DNA of 64,000 nt from Melampsora larici-populina 98AG31 (taxonomy: Eukaryota; Basidiomycota; Pucciniomycetes; Pucciniales; Melampsoraceae): NCBI RefSeq assembly GCF_000204055.1, contig NW_006768778.1:1270783-1334782 (forward strand), given 5' to 3'. A model generated the notes under the pieces. It saw nothing but the letters and a program-made list of their open reading frames with translations. It was not told the DNA's origin and did not search any database. The stretch's first letter is position 1. The number at the start of each line of letters is the position of its first letter. Position numbers and translations under genes: made by a program. Below, in pieces: positions 1-9,852 of the stretch.

Positions 1-1289
1 CTGCATAAGCTCACAAGGTCATCACCTTTGTTTTTTATATTTGAAGTCGTCTAAGTGGTACATATATAGATTCTAAAATAATAATCATACAGTCTCAGAG
101 GGACGAATTACTAATACCATCTGATATGCATATTTAGGATCCAGTTTGTTGTATACCTCATTTTGATGAATCCACAGTGCTGATAAACATGATGTGATTA
201 AAACCACACCTCTTATGTTTTTTCTTTCAAGCATGTTGACCTTTGATCCCTTGAACTTTTGGTCATCTTGGTGGTAAGGAAGAGTGTATGTAGGTGGTAA
301 CGGTGCCACAAACCAAATTTAAAAGATAGGGATTTCTAATATATTTGCAGGGGTTGTGCTAAATTAAGGATAGTGTTAAGTAGACGATTGTCAAAACATG
401 ATATGAATGTTGAGGCAAACAAAGTTAGATTGGCTAAGGTCTTGTTTTGTAAGAGCAAAAAAGATACTTTTAATAGCTTGAATCAAATGATGTTAACTGC
501 CCAGTTATCCCAACCCATAATACGCTGTCAAGAAAACAACAACGGGGAGGGGGAGTTGTCAAGCTTTGATCTAGTTCAATTTTTTGTTGAGAGGGAGAGA
601 AATGGAGTTTCACAGTTGAATGACCAATAATATGCAGATCAATACCCAATACGTGCCAAACTTTTCTGGTTTCATGCCATATCGAGTTGAAATCTTAATA
701 ACAATCTCAACTGATTTAAAAGTTTAACTCATCTACAATACCTACCCAAGAATCTGGAAAGATATGTGAACATAAGTTTGATTATATCAACTTAGCAGTA
801 TAGAAAACTTCATTGACTTTGTCACATATTTATGAATTTATCAAAAGGTCTGAATCGCAATAAGTTAAGAATCGAACCAAAAGCTCATAAACAGTTCTGA
901 ATAACTCAATTTCTAAGCTACGACCTTGGATAAAGATCTTACTTTAAGAAATCTTACTCGTGTGAGGATCAAGGTGTAGAAAAGCTTGATATAACTCATG
1001 ATGAACTAACCAGAGATGGAGTTCGTTTGAAATTCAAGTTACTTATTCTCAAATACATCCTCATGAACCAATGTATGAGAATAGTCAAAAGGAATTGGTA
1101 CGTTGGCTTTCGATTGATCACTTTGAAAAAAATGAATTTGTATTGAAGAAAAGATCAAGGTTCTATGGTGAATTTAGTTTCAAAAGATTGATCATTGATC
1201 AGACATAGAGATCGAGATCTTAATTTTCATTTTCATTTTCAATTTCGATTTATGGATAGGTTTAGAGTTTAGGTTCGAGATCACTACTT
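1..1289. other. No gene supported
   Basis: Only short open frames occur here (minus 85-309 and plus 373-630). I do not recognise either, and neither joins to further exons that I could find. They could be eroded transposon pieces. The right end is the 3' flank of the ATP synthase subunit f gene. Confidence 0.5.
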
Positions 1290-1891
1290 CTAATGATGGT
1301 TGTTTTTATGAAACTTAAGGTGCATGTTATCTAAAAAAAACCATCCAAGATGTCAGCTTTATCTTCAAGAAAACCAGTGTCTCCCGATTCCGCAGGTTGG
1401 GGGGTTTAGAAACGAAAAAGATTAGACTTACATTCGATAGTGTAACTATTCAAGAAGAAAGCAAAAGTAACAAAGTTTGAATATAAGTAAATAACTCTGA
1501 AAAATGTTCAAACGATCATGATTTTTAAATAAAAAGAAATCCTTACCCTACAACAAATAATCCCAAGATCGCATGAAGTAAAGGTGCAGCACTAGCATTT
1601 TCTCCATCGATATATCTTGCTTTGTAACGAGCAAATGGGTTTAATCCAGCTGATGGTTTAGGAGCTGAACCTTTAGGAAGCTATTATGTATGAATCAAAA
1701 CCAAAAGAGAAAGAAAAGAAGAAAAGAAGAATTGAGTTTTTTGATTTTGTGATAGAATAGGAGTGAATGAAGTTTCGTACCTTTGAATAAAATTCGACTA
1801 CTCTGTTCATCCTAGCAGCAGTACTTGAACCCGTAAGAGCTTGAACTGAGGCAATCTTGGGAGGAATTAGAGTTCTAAGTGATGACGACAT
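1290..1891 (-). CDS. ATP17: Mitochondrial F1Fo-ATP synthase subunit f (ATP17)
   Basis: Small subunit of the membrane Fo sector of mitochondrial ATP synthase, in the inner membrane. The model has four exons on the minus strand: 1781-1891, 1547-1680, 1432-1445 and 1290-1330. All introns are GT-AG and all phases agree, giving 99 residues; the yeast protein is about 101. The N-terminus (MSSSLRTLIPPK) is basic and Ser-rich, like a mitochondrial presequence. The block MNRVVEFYSK, then LPKG and a GLNPFARYKARY stretch, is the family signature. It is followed by one membrane segment (LLHAILGLFVVGYTIEY) and a His/Lys-rich tail ending NNHH. The third exon is only 14 nt, so gene finders may miss it. The family assignment is from memory of fungal subunit f; the exon structure is read directly. 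Confidence 0.9.
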
Positions 1892-2097
1892 TTTGGTTGA
1901 TGATTTGAATGATTTGATCGGAGTTGGTTATTGTTCTTCTTCAAGTTGATCGTTCAATGGTCTGACTCTGACTCAAGAATCAATCAGGATCAAGTCGGAT
2001 AGGTTAAGTACTTAGTGGTAAGGTCAGATCGATCGAAAACTAAACAAAACTAAGAAATGCTTTTAACGAGTATATGCTTTTATCGGAGTCAAATCCA

Positions 2098-2327
2098 TAG
2101 GAGTTGGTAACTCGTTATTAACCGATGGGAATGTGATTCATTCGGAATGCACGGTACCTGTAAAGTTACTGACGGGTCGGACATTCTTTTTGTACTTCAG
2201 TCACTTACAAGGATGATGTCATAGGCTGTTGACCATCCTTTTTATTCATCTTCCCATCGTGTTTACATTCGTCAAAACTTCAATATCATCTTATTCGGTA
2301 AACTAGTTTAGTTCTTATATTTTGCGA
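2098..2327 (+). repeat. Split direct repeat A1 (left end of Ngaro element)
   Basis: About 230 bp, nearly identical to 7500-7728. It starts TAGGAGTTGG and ends at a TTATATTT run. It forms the left terminus of the element and probably carries its promoter. Confidence 0.92.
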
Positions 2328-2460
2328 CTATTCACAACAAAACAGATAGGAAAGGTCGATAAAAATTTTTGATTATCCTTTCGCTAAAAAACCGTTTTTA
2401 TCATTCAATTGTCTTATAAAAACCGTTCAACTTCCTTTTATTACTGTTCCACTCTAATCC

Positions 2461-3975
2461 ATGAGTGACGATGGCAGCCATGATTTTGAAGCCGCTAGAG
2501 TGGTTTCCGAAAAGCTGGCCACCTTGGCCACCGATTATCAATTGGCCGGTGGTTCAAATGCTAAGACCATGTCCGAGGTCCGATCTTTATTTTCAACGAT
2601 CGTGCCTTATTCATCCAAGAATTGGTATAAGCAGTGGTCAAAATTTGCATCTGACCTCATCGAGTTGGATAGAGAAGCAAACAGACCCATTTTCCTTAAT
2701 GAAGGTCCCGTTCCTACTAACCCGGTATCATCTGACGAAGACACGGTTTACGTCTTCGACTTATCCACCAATCCAGCTTTACCGCCTGATGTCCCAGAAA
2801 GGGAAAGAAGTCGTGAAAGAAGTCGTCGACCTTCTCCGGCTAAAAGCAACCGCTCACGAGGTGGTATTCATATCCTTACCCAAGAAGAGATTGACAATGC
2901 CCAGAAGGCCAGAGATCTCCTGGACTCCCAGAATGGGCCTAGACGTTCCAGATCTCACTCTCCCTTTGTGCCTAGAACGCCAGCAGGGAAAAATAGAAGT
3001 TATAAAAGTGATGATGAAGTTGAGGATGAAGAGGAAGATGGAAAGAGACGAAAGATGCAGAAGTCATGGGAATGGGTCGATAGATGCGACACTGGCCCGT
3101 CTGCATCAGAACATCTCTCGGAAAGTGCCATCGCTTTCTCTCAAGCAGTTCGAGGTTATGCTCCCAATCTTACAAAAGCTGTCGAAGGGTTTAACGATAG
3201 GGTTAAACCAGCTGATTTTCCGTCTAATCTTTCTAAAGAATTATTACAAGGAAAGTATATTGACCTCCGAAGAATCAAAGGAGAATATATGGCGGAGAAG
3301 AGGGGTATGGCTACGAGTCTCATGGTGGCAAGTAAGGATAAAGATATTGAGCTTCAAAATAAGAAGGTATCTCAAAAACTGGACGACATCCAAGATTGGT
3401 ATTATTACTTTGATATCCTTCAGCAAGCTTACCAAGAAGCCTTCCCTAAAGGCTTTAAGTATTTTCTTCAATATTCGATTTGGATCAAGCAAGAATTCAT
3501 GTCGAATGGGCAAAAGGCCGATTGGACCTGCGTGGCGAACTTTGATGCGGCACTCAGGGGTCAGTTCGCAACTTGACGAGACATTTCGTTTGGTGACTGG
3601 GGGCATCAGAGCCTTGGAACACTTAGGACAAGGTATATGCACAAGGCTTTTGAAGAGAAGCCCTCGATGGGTTCAACGAGCGCTCGACCGTCTGGTGGAG
3701 GCCGTCAAAATCCTCCTTTTCAAAGCTCTAAACGAAATTTGTCTCCTCGCGCTTCGACTTCGAGATCTCAACATTCGCCGAATTATTATCAGTCAACTTA
3801 CAAACATAAGGGTTTGTATGAAGTCGAAGATTCTGATCTTATCCCGGAGCGCAAGCAGTTTTGCTTTGCGCATAATTTGGGGAACTGCAAGTTGGGGAAG
3901 CCTGCCTGTCCTCGTATCCACCGATGCAATGTCAAAGGTTGCAAGAAAGACCACAAAGGATGCGATCACGTATGA
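2461..3975 (+). CDS. Gag-like protein of the Ngaro element, interrupted by one TGA
   Basis: One reading frame of 504 sense codons runs from ATG 2461 to the stop at 3973-3975, broken by a single in-frame TGA at 3574-3576. The first part (371 aa) has an acidic N-terminus, Ser/Arg-rich patches (ERSRERSRRPSP) and a basic KRRK stretch. The second part ends in a Cys/His cluster (CFAHNLGNCKLG, CPRIHRCNVKGC, HKGCDH), as in zinc-binding Gag C-termini. Open sequence on both sides of the TGA suggests either a recent nonsense mutation or stop readthrough. A second frame, +1 to this one, is open over the same stretch (2465-4021). Confidence 0.75.
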
Positions 3976-4254
3976 TAAAGGTCTTCAAGAAATTCACGCT
4001 GTCGGGAATATGGAGGGGTAGGTATTTGCTTCGAGTATGGTTATGCTTGGTTAAATTCCTGACATCTGAGTTTATTTCAGAACGTCACGAGATACAGGGA
4101 TTGAGCCAGAGGATTCAACAGATTTGGTACAAGGCAACAGGAGAGAATATTTCGAAGAGGATAACTTAGAGGGGTTTGTATCTCGTATCTTTTAAATATT
4201 TCTCGTTTAATGGACGTTTGTTGGAGTTTTTGCTGACATTTGAGTTACATTAAG

Positions 4255-6121
4255 TCCAACATTTCCAGATACTTCATCAGCTAATGCTCGTATTTCTGTT
4301 GATTGTCCGGAACAAAAATTCCTTCGAGGTTATGTTTGGGACGGGGTAAATTCTCGAGGATGGTCGCCGGCGATTGAATCCAGCATTTACGCGGAGCCGT
4401 TCAAAGAAGCTCCACCTCTGTCGGATGATCCTCATGCAGCTTTCGCTATGGAACAATATCCCGATCTGTTTAAAATCATCACTCCGATATGTGTTGATAA
4501 ACTGGAATCTTTGCTGATTCATCACCCTAATCGACCTTTTGTGGTTTCAGCATTGAAAGGTTTACGCGAAGGATTTTGGCCAAATTCATCACTTCCTTCA
4601 GCAGAGGTAATAGATCCTCCAAATCAGGTTTCATCTTTGGAGAATCAGAATTTATTGGAAGAACAGTGTCAAGAGGAAATTGATAAAGGAAGATATTCTG
4701 ATGAATTCACTACTCTTTTAGAAGGAATGAAAGTCATTCCGCTCTTAATGGCTTCAAAGAAGGAATCGACCAAGATGCGGGTTCGTTCTAACATGAGTGC
4801 TGGGCATCCTTCGCCTAATGATCTCATCGACAAGCAGAGTATTCCGGTGGCTTATGACTCTCTCAAAACATTCATTCCTTATTTGATTGAGATGAAAGAA
4901 AAAGAAGGTGATGTTGTACTCTTCAAATCGGATATTGAGGGAGCGTTTAGAATTATTCCCCTTCATCGCCAATATCAGATGCGGCAAATTTATAGAATCA
5001 GAGGAAATAAGAAGAGAATTGATCATAATCTTAGTTTTGGTTCCTCTGCCTCACCGTACATTTGGTGCGGTGTATTTTCTTTAGCTCTATGGATAGCCGA
5101 ATTCGTATTCAACATCAAGTTTTTAAATAACATGATGGACAATGTTTGGTCCGTCTGTCCGGCAAAACAATTCGTCAAATTTAAGGATCATTACATTCCT
5201 CTTCCTCAGGCCAAGCTATTAAACCTTTTCGATATTTTAGGTTTTCCATGGGTTTGGAAAAAGCAGCTCCACGGACCGGTTTTGGAGATCATTGGTCATA
5301 TTGTAGATTCAAATAAAATGATTATTCAGTTACATCCCGACAAGAAAGCTCACCTCATTGAAAGACTTCAAGTATTTGTTTCCAGTCCGAAACATTCTCT
5401 TAATGATTGGCAGAAGATTTTAGGACACGCATCGTGGGCTTGCACCTCTATGCCCTGGGGACGATACGCGTTACAGAGTTTGTACGAGAAGTCTAGTAAA
5501 AAATCTCATCGTTTTCTTCAGATCCCTTTGAATAAAGAAAACCAGAATGATTTACGTTGGTTAATAACTTTTTTCCGAGATAGTAGTGGTATCATGGTGC
5601 TTGATTCGACAAGGTGGAGGTTAGAAGATGCGGATGCGGAATTTTCTACTGACGCTTGTATGTATGGCATTGGTATTTGGGAGCCCACTTCTAAAATTGG
5701 AAGATATTTCATTCTCCCACCACCGATTCAAAATATCTTCTGGGCGGAGCTTCTTGGGGTTATATCGGCAATCGACATAGCAATCAAGAACGGTTCAAAA
5801 AGAATTTTTATCCATTCCGATAATCAGAACGTTGTTGGTCTCTTTAGTTCTCATGCGCCGAACAAGATAGTAAGACCATTGTTCAGGCATTGTGTCATGC
5901 GAATAGTGGAAGCCAAGGCTGACGTAAAGGTGGTGCATGTTTCAGCTGAAAATAATTCGGAAGCTGATATTTTATCAAGGCAGAAAATTATTTTAACTCC
6001 AGATAAAGCTGATGTCATTAGTCATGCGATAGGCGCGGTCCAGGTTTCTTATTTAAATATCAGCTCGTGTCTGTCTTCTGGGGGTAAAGTCGCAAATCTA
6101 GTTTCAATGGATTCAGATTGA
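4255..6121 (+). CDS. Reverse transcriptase-RNase H of the Ngaro element
   Basis: Copies element RNA into DNA and degrades the RNA strand. The first ATG in frame is at 4448, but the frame is open further upstream. RT motifs are FKSDIEGAFRIIPLH (first catalytic Asp), LSFGSSASPYIWCG and FLNNMMDNVW. The last stands where YVDD is usual, so the second Asp is Asn. RNase H follows with its acidic residues in STDACMYGIG, WAELLG, HSDNQNVV and ENNSEADILSR. Two putative upstream introns, 4018-4080 and 4174-4254, share a CTGACAT branch-like motif. Both have lengths divisible by three and would join this frame to the open frame overlapping gag. Whether translation starts in that frame, by +1 shift from Gag or at an internal ATG cannot be told. 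Confidence 0.88.
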
Positions 6122-6125
6122 CGTC

Positions 6126-7157
6126 ATGCCTAAATCAAAATCTTCAATTTCTTCTTCAAAAAAGCCTGTCTTCAACATTTCTTTATCCGATCTACGAAAA
6201 TTATCAAATCAAGATCAGCGCTCAACCATTTCTAAAATTTCTCTTTCCAAATATAAGTCTGCGTTTAAGAGCTTCGCTAAATTCTGTGTTTTGTACAAAC
6301 AACCTTTTCTTCCTAATAAGCGGAATTTATGCGATTATGTCACTTACATGTCTCGAGTCATTTCGCCACGATTGGTTCGAGCTTATCTAGTTGGTATTCA
6401 TCACATCTTCAAGTTAGAATTCCCTTCAATAATTTGTGAAACTTCCCACCAAGACGTCAAAGATACAATGAAATCATGTATTCAAAGTTGTTCGAAACCG
6501 GTGGTCAGGAAACTGGCTCTTACAGTTGAACAAATTGAATCAGTAGTTGCTAAGTCCTCTTCTTCTTACGACAACAAATTATTTTTAGGCATGTTAGGAT
6601 TGGGGTTTGGGGGGTTGCACCGTTTAGGTGAACTAACAGTACCTGATTCCTTGAAGTTTTTTGATGCTAGAAAGATTATTCTTCGCTCAACTGTGCGCTT
6701 TTCAACATGCAAGAAGTTTATTCAATACAATTTACCGTATTCAAAAGGAGACAAAAATCATTTAGGTGCTCCGGTTATTATTCAAAGTTTTTCCAATACG
6801 TCCGCCTGTCCTATTCGACTCATCAAATCTTACTTGAGGATGCGAGATGAAAATTTCATTTGTTCACCCGAGCTATTTGTTACTTCAAGCGGTGCTTTGC
6901 CATCTCGGTCCTGGTTCATGTCTCGTTTTCGGGTTCACTTCAACAAATCTTTTTCTGGTCATTCATTGCGGTCAGGAGGGGCTACGGCGTTAGCCCAGTC
7001 AGGTCATACCATGGATTTTATCAAAGGAGCTGGCCGTTGGTCTTCTGATGCGTTTTTAATTTATGTTCGAGGTCATGTCGCTTTAAGATTACCGGAAAAT
7101 CAAAACCACGTAATCGGCGATGTGTCTCACATAGGTTCCAAGGTTTCTTTTTCTTAA
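6126..7157 (+). CDS. Tyrosine recombinase of the Ngaro element
   Basis: Integrates the circular cDNA by site-specific strand exchange. 343 aa. The N-terminal SAM-like half includes KSAFKSFAKFCVLYKQ. The catalytic half has the first Arg in GLHRLGEL, a Lys in a PYSKGDKN turn, the H-x-x-R box in GHSLRSGGATA, and the Trp and Tyr nucleophile region in GRWSSDAFLIYVRGH. All catalytic positions are present. The ATG lies four bases after the RT stop codon (TGA-CGTC-ATG), a spacing that would suit reinitiation. Confidence 0.92.
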   Translation: MPKSKSSISSSKKPVFNISLSDLRKLSNQDQRSTISKISLSKYKSAFKSFAKFCVLYKQPFLPNKRNLCDYVTYMSRVISPRLVRAYLVGIHHIFKLEFPSIICETSHQDVKDTMKSCIQSCSKPVVRKLALTVEQIESVVAKSSSSYDNKLFLGMLGLGFGGLHRLGELTVPDSLKFFDARKIILRSTVRFSTCKKFIQYNLPYSKGDKNHLGAPVIIQSFSNTSACPIRLIKSYLRMRDENFICSPELFVTSSGALPSRSWFMSRFRVHFNKSFSGHSLRSGGATALAQSGHTMDFIKGAGRWSSDAFLIYVRGHVALRLPENQNHVIGDVSHIGSKVSFS

Positions 7158-7375
7158 AAGTGAGTCTTGGTTGTTATTAAAAAAAAAAAAAAAAGACTGG
7201 TCAATGGCATTTTGCCTTCGTCTTGTTGTCAAACAGGGCCCTTTTGCCTTTGGTTTATTCGGATGGCTTCTTTATGCCTGTTGTTAGTGTTGTGGGCATT
7301 TTAACTTAGAAACTGACAAATGATTCCCTTCTCCTACTTCACCACTCTATGGATACGTCTGTAGGCGGGTCGGAG

Positions 7376-7499
7376 AGGGTCTTTTTGTTTGATTCAAGTA
7401 ATTAAAACCCTGGGCTGATCTAGCCTAGGGATTCGCCCACAACCTTTGCTTTCAGTATTTTCAAATACTGGTTATTGTAAGTTTTGAGAATTACATTTC
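7376..7499 (+). repeat. Split direct repeat B1
   Basis: 124 bp, almost identical to B2 at 8052-8175. It directly abuts A2. It contains the inverted words CTGGGCTGATCTAGCCTAGG and CAGTATTTTCAAATACTG, possible recombinase-binding palindromes. Confidence 0.92.
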
Positions 7500-7728
7500 T
7501 AGGAGTTGGTAACTCGTTATTAACCGATGGGAATGTGATTCATTCGGAATGCACAGTACCTGTAAAGTTACTGACGGGTCGGACATTCTTTTTGTACTTC
7601 AGTCACTTACAAGGATGATGTCATAGGCTGTTGACCATCCTTTTTATTCATCTTCCCATCGTGTTTACATTCGTCAAAACTTCAATATCATCTTATTTGG
7701 TAAACTAGTTTAGTTCTTATATTTCGCG
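7500..7728 (+). repeat. Split direct repeat A2
   Basis: 229 bp copy of A1. A spacer of 323 bp containing poly-A and poly-T tracts separates it from B2. Confidence 0.92.
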
Positions 7729-8051
7729 CCCACCCACCCTTATTCCCAGGTATTGAAGTCACGATTATTATTACTAAGATTTTTGAGTACTTTTTACGCT
7801 GATGAATTGAGTTAAGGAGATGTGGTGGGATTACTATTTCTTTTTTTTTAAAAAAAAAAAAAAAAAAAAGTTGGTTGGTTCTTTGTGATTATAATGTTGT
7901 CTTCAAAAAGATTGTGTTGGGCTTCATTTTACTTTTTCTTTTTACTTTTTTCCTATGGTTATGTTTCAATTTTTAGTAGGGTTATAGTTTCATTTATATC
8001 GAGTAGTGGCGTTTTCTTTACAAATTGTTTTAGGTCCGCTAGCCACCCCGT

Positions 8052-8175
8052 AGGGTCTTTTTGTTTGATTCAAGTAATTAAAACCCTGGGCTGATCTAGC
8101 CTAGGGATTCGCCCACAACCTTTGCTTTCAGTATTTTCAAATACTGGTTATTGTAAGTTTTGAGAATTACATTTC
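8052..8175 (+). repeat. Split direct repeat B2 (right end of Ngaro element)
   Basis: 124 bp copy of B1. It ends at TTACATTTC, the right terminus of the element. Confidence 0.92.
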
Positions 8176-8869
8176 CTTCATTTGAAACTTGAAGCACTCA
8201 CTTGAGCCCATCATGAAGAGATTGCTCAATCAAACAATTTCAAGCCTCAAGAAGTTAAAAACGTCTAGAATTCAATTAATGATCACAACTTTAAGATCAG
8301 CTAGATTTGGACACATTAACAAATTATCTCATAAAAGGCACCAATCAAAACTCATGGTTTATGCTTCCTTTAATTCAGATCTTGTCACTTTGGCTTCAAG
8401 TTTTGTTTAAATAAGTTCAAGTCTTGGAGTTGATGTTTGAGAAATGGCTCATTAGAGATCTCAAGAACAAAAAACCTTATATGGGCACCAAGCTAGTGTA
8501 GTACAGCCTCTTGAACGTCCTCAACAGTCTTCCTTCATACTTGACCTTAAGGAACCAAACAATAAAGGTGAGAACTGGTTTTATCGCTTCTTGCTCGTTA
8601 GGTCAAGGTTTCCGTATATGTGATCATACCTATACACTTCCACACACTTGAACAAATCACTCGATTTCCTCTGATCTCTTTTGAGTGAAATTTTGCAAAA
8701 GATCTTCGCGTGCTTTGCAGGAGCTCTGGTGAAGCTTGTGAGCTAAAGAAAAATCATAACCAGCCATAAGCAAGATGATCTCATTACATAGAATTTCAAG
8801 CTGTGTATAAACCAATAAGAGATACTCCAAAAGATCATTAAGTATGTCAAGAAGTCATCAACTCATTAA
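8176..8869. other. No gene supported
   Basis: Right flank of the Ngaro element. It holds one short open frame (8189-8410) without recognisable features, and the 3' flank of the minus-strand gene that ends at 8870. Confidence 0.5.
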
Positions 8870-9852
8870 TCATGTTTTAGATGGTCTACATTCTAAAAAC
8901 ATACGTTCGATCTCACGATGAACCGTTTCACTCTCCTCTGAGCTACTACCCGATTGAAGTTCTTTTGAAAGTTTTGGTTTTCCTTTTTGTGAAGTACTAG
9001 GTGTTTGTGATTTTCTTTTTTTACTTGATTGAGAAGTGGATGTGAGATCAGAAGTCGATTGAGTTTCGCTGGTACTTCGTTTTTTCGGATTCGATTTGAT
9101 TTGAGTACTTTGAAATGGTTTTTGAAATCCACTGGTCTTAGGAATCTCTTTGGTAGGTTTCTCATTTGTTACTTTAGCTTGGGAGGCTATCGGAGGTTTT
9201 GGTTGACTTCGTGCTGGCTTGTCTTGCGATGGATTGACTGGTTTACGCTTCACTTTTGTCGAGCTAGACTGTTGTGTGTCTTGAGGTCGAGAAGGTTGTG
9301 ATGATTGTTGAGCAGCGGCTAAAGATGTGGAAGGCTTGATGATAGGTTGTCCTAATTGCTTTTGACGCAAAAAACGAATCAGGAGAAAATCCAATAAAAG
9401 AAATTGGATTAGTTAAATTCGATGAAAAAAGATCAGATTAGGGTCAGGAGAGGGATATGAAAATGAGTTGACTGACTTCAACTGCACTATTAAAGTTTCC
9501 AAAACTTCTTCTACCAGCAAATGTAGACATAGAAGTTTCTTTGGATGATGAGAATGAACCAAAAGGATGTAATACAGGAAAACTCATTAAAGAGTCTTCA
9601 TACACCACCTTTGTTTGGATTTCTTTTTGTTTTCCTTTACGATCGACTAAATTATATGAATCAGATCTTTCAGAATTAATTGAATGTTCAACTTTCTCAT
9701 CTGTGATGGGATTCGTTGTGGTGACTAGATTCCTTTTCATAAACTTCAAATTGAGCTAAAGATTGAGTGAAAAGTAAGGAAGATTAGTTAAGAGAGTGGT
9801 GCTTTGGGGTAAGGGTTTTGATTAAAGAACTCACCGTGCCTGAAGATAGCAT
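8870..9852 (-). CDS. Low-complexity Ser/Lys/Gln-rich protein, unknown function
   Basis: The three-exon model on the minus strand is 9835-9852 (18 nt, starting ATG), 9477-9755 and 8870-9358. Introns are GT-AG (donors GTGAGT and GTCAGT) and all junctions are in phase 0, giving 261 residues. The first third has a mixed composition (STFAGRRSFGNFNS). The rest is rich in Ser, Thr, Gln, Pro and Lys with basic patches (SSKKRKSQ, KVKRKPVN) that could act as nuclear localisation signals. The C-terminus (REIERMFLECR) looks helical. I do not recognise a domain. It sits between a retrotransposon and a gene-poor stretch. Consistent splicing over three exons argues for a real host gene. Confidence 0.65.

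Larger units (their letters stand above)
2098..8175 (+). mobile_element. Ngaro-type tyrosine-recombinase retrotransposon (complete)
   Basis: A 6.08 kb element with the arrangement A1 - gag - RT/RNase H - YR - B1 - A2 - B2. A1 (2098-2327) matches A2 (7500-7728) and B1 (7376-7499) matches B2 (8052-8175), with only a few differences. B1 abuts A2 directly. Joining the right end (B2) to the left end (A1) recreates exactly the B1-A2 junction, as expected of elements that integrate from a circle by tyrosine recombination. No methyltransferase domain is visible, which separates it from DIRS1-like elements. No target-site duplication is seen or expected. The coding region has one nonsense codon in gag; pol and YR are open. 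Confidence 0.92.

Noticed and set aside
3244..3642. 132-codon minus-strand frame inside gag
   Set aside because: It lies wholly within the Gag coding sequence on the opposite strand and has no domain features.
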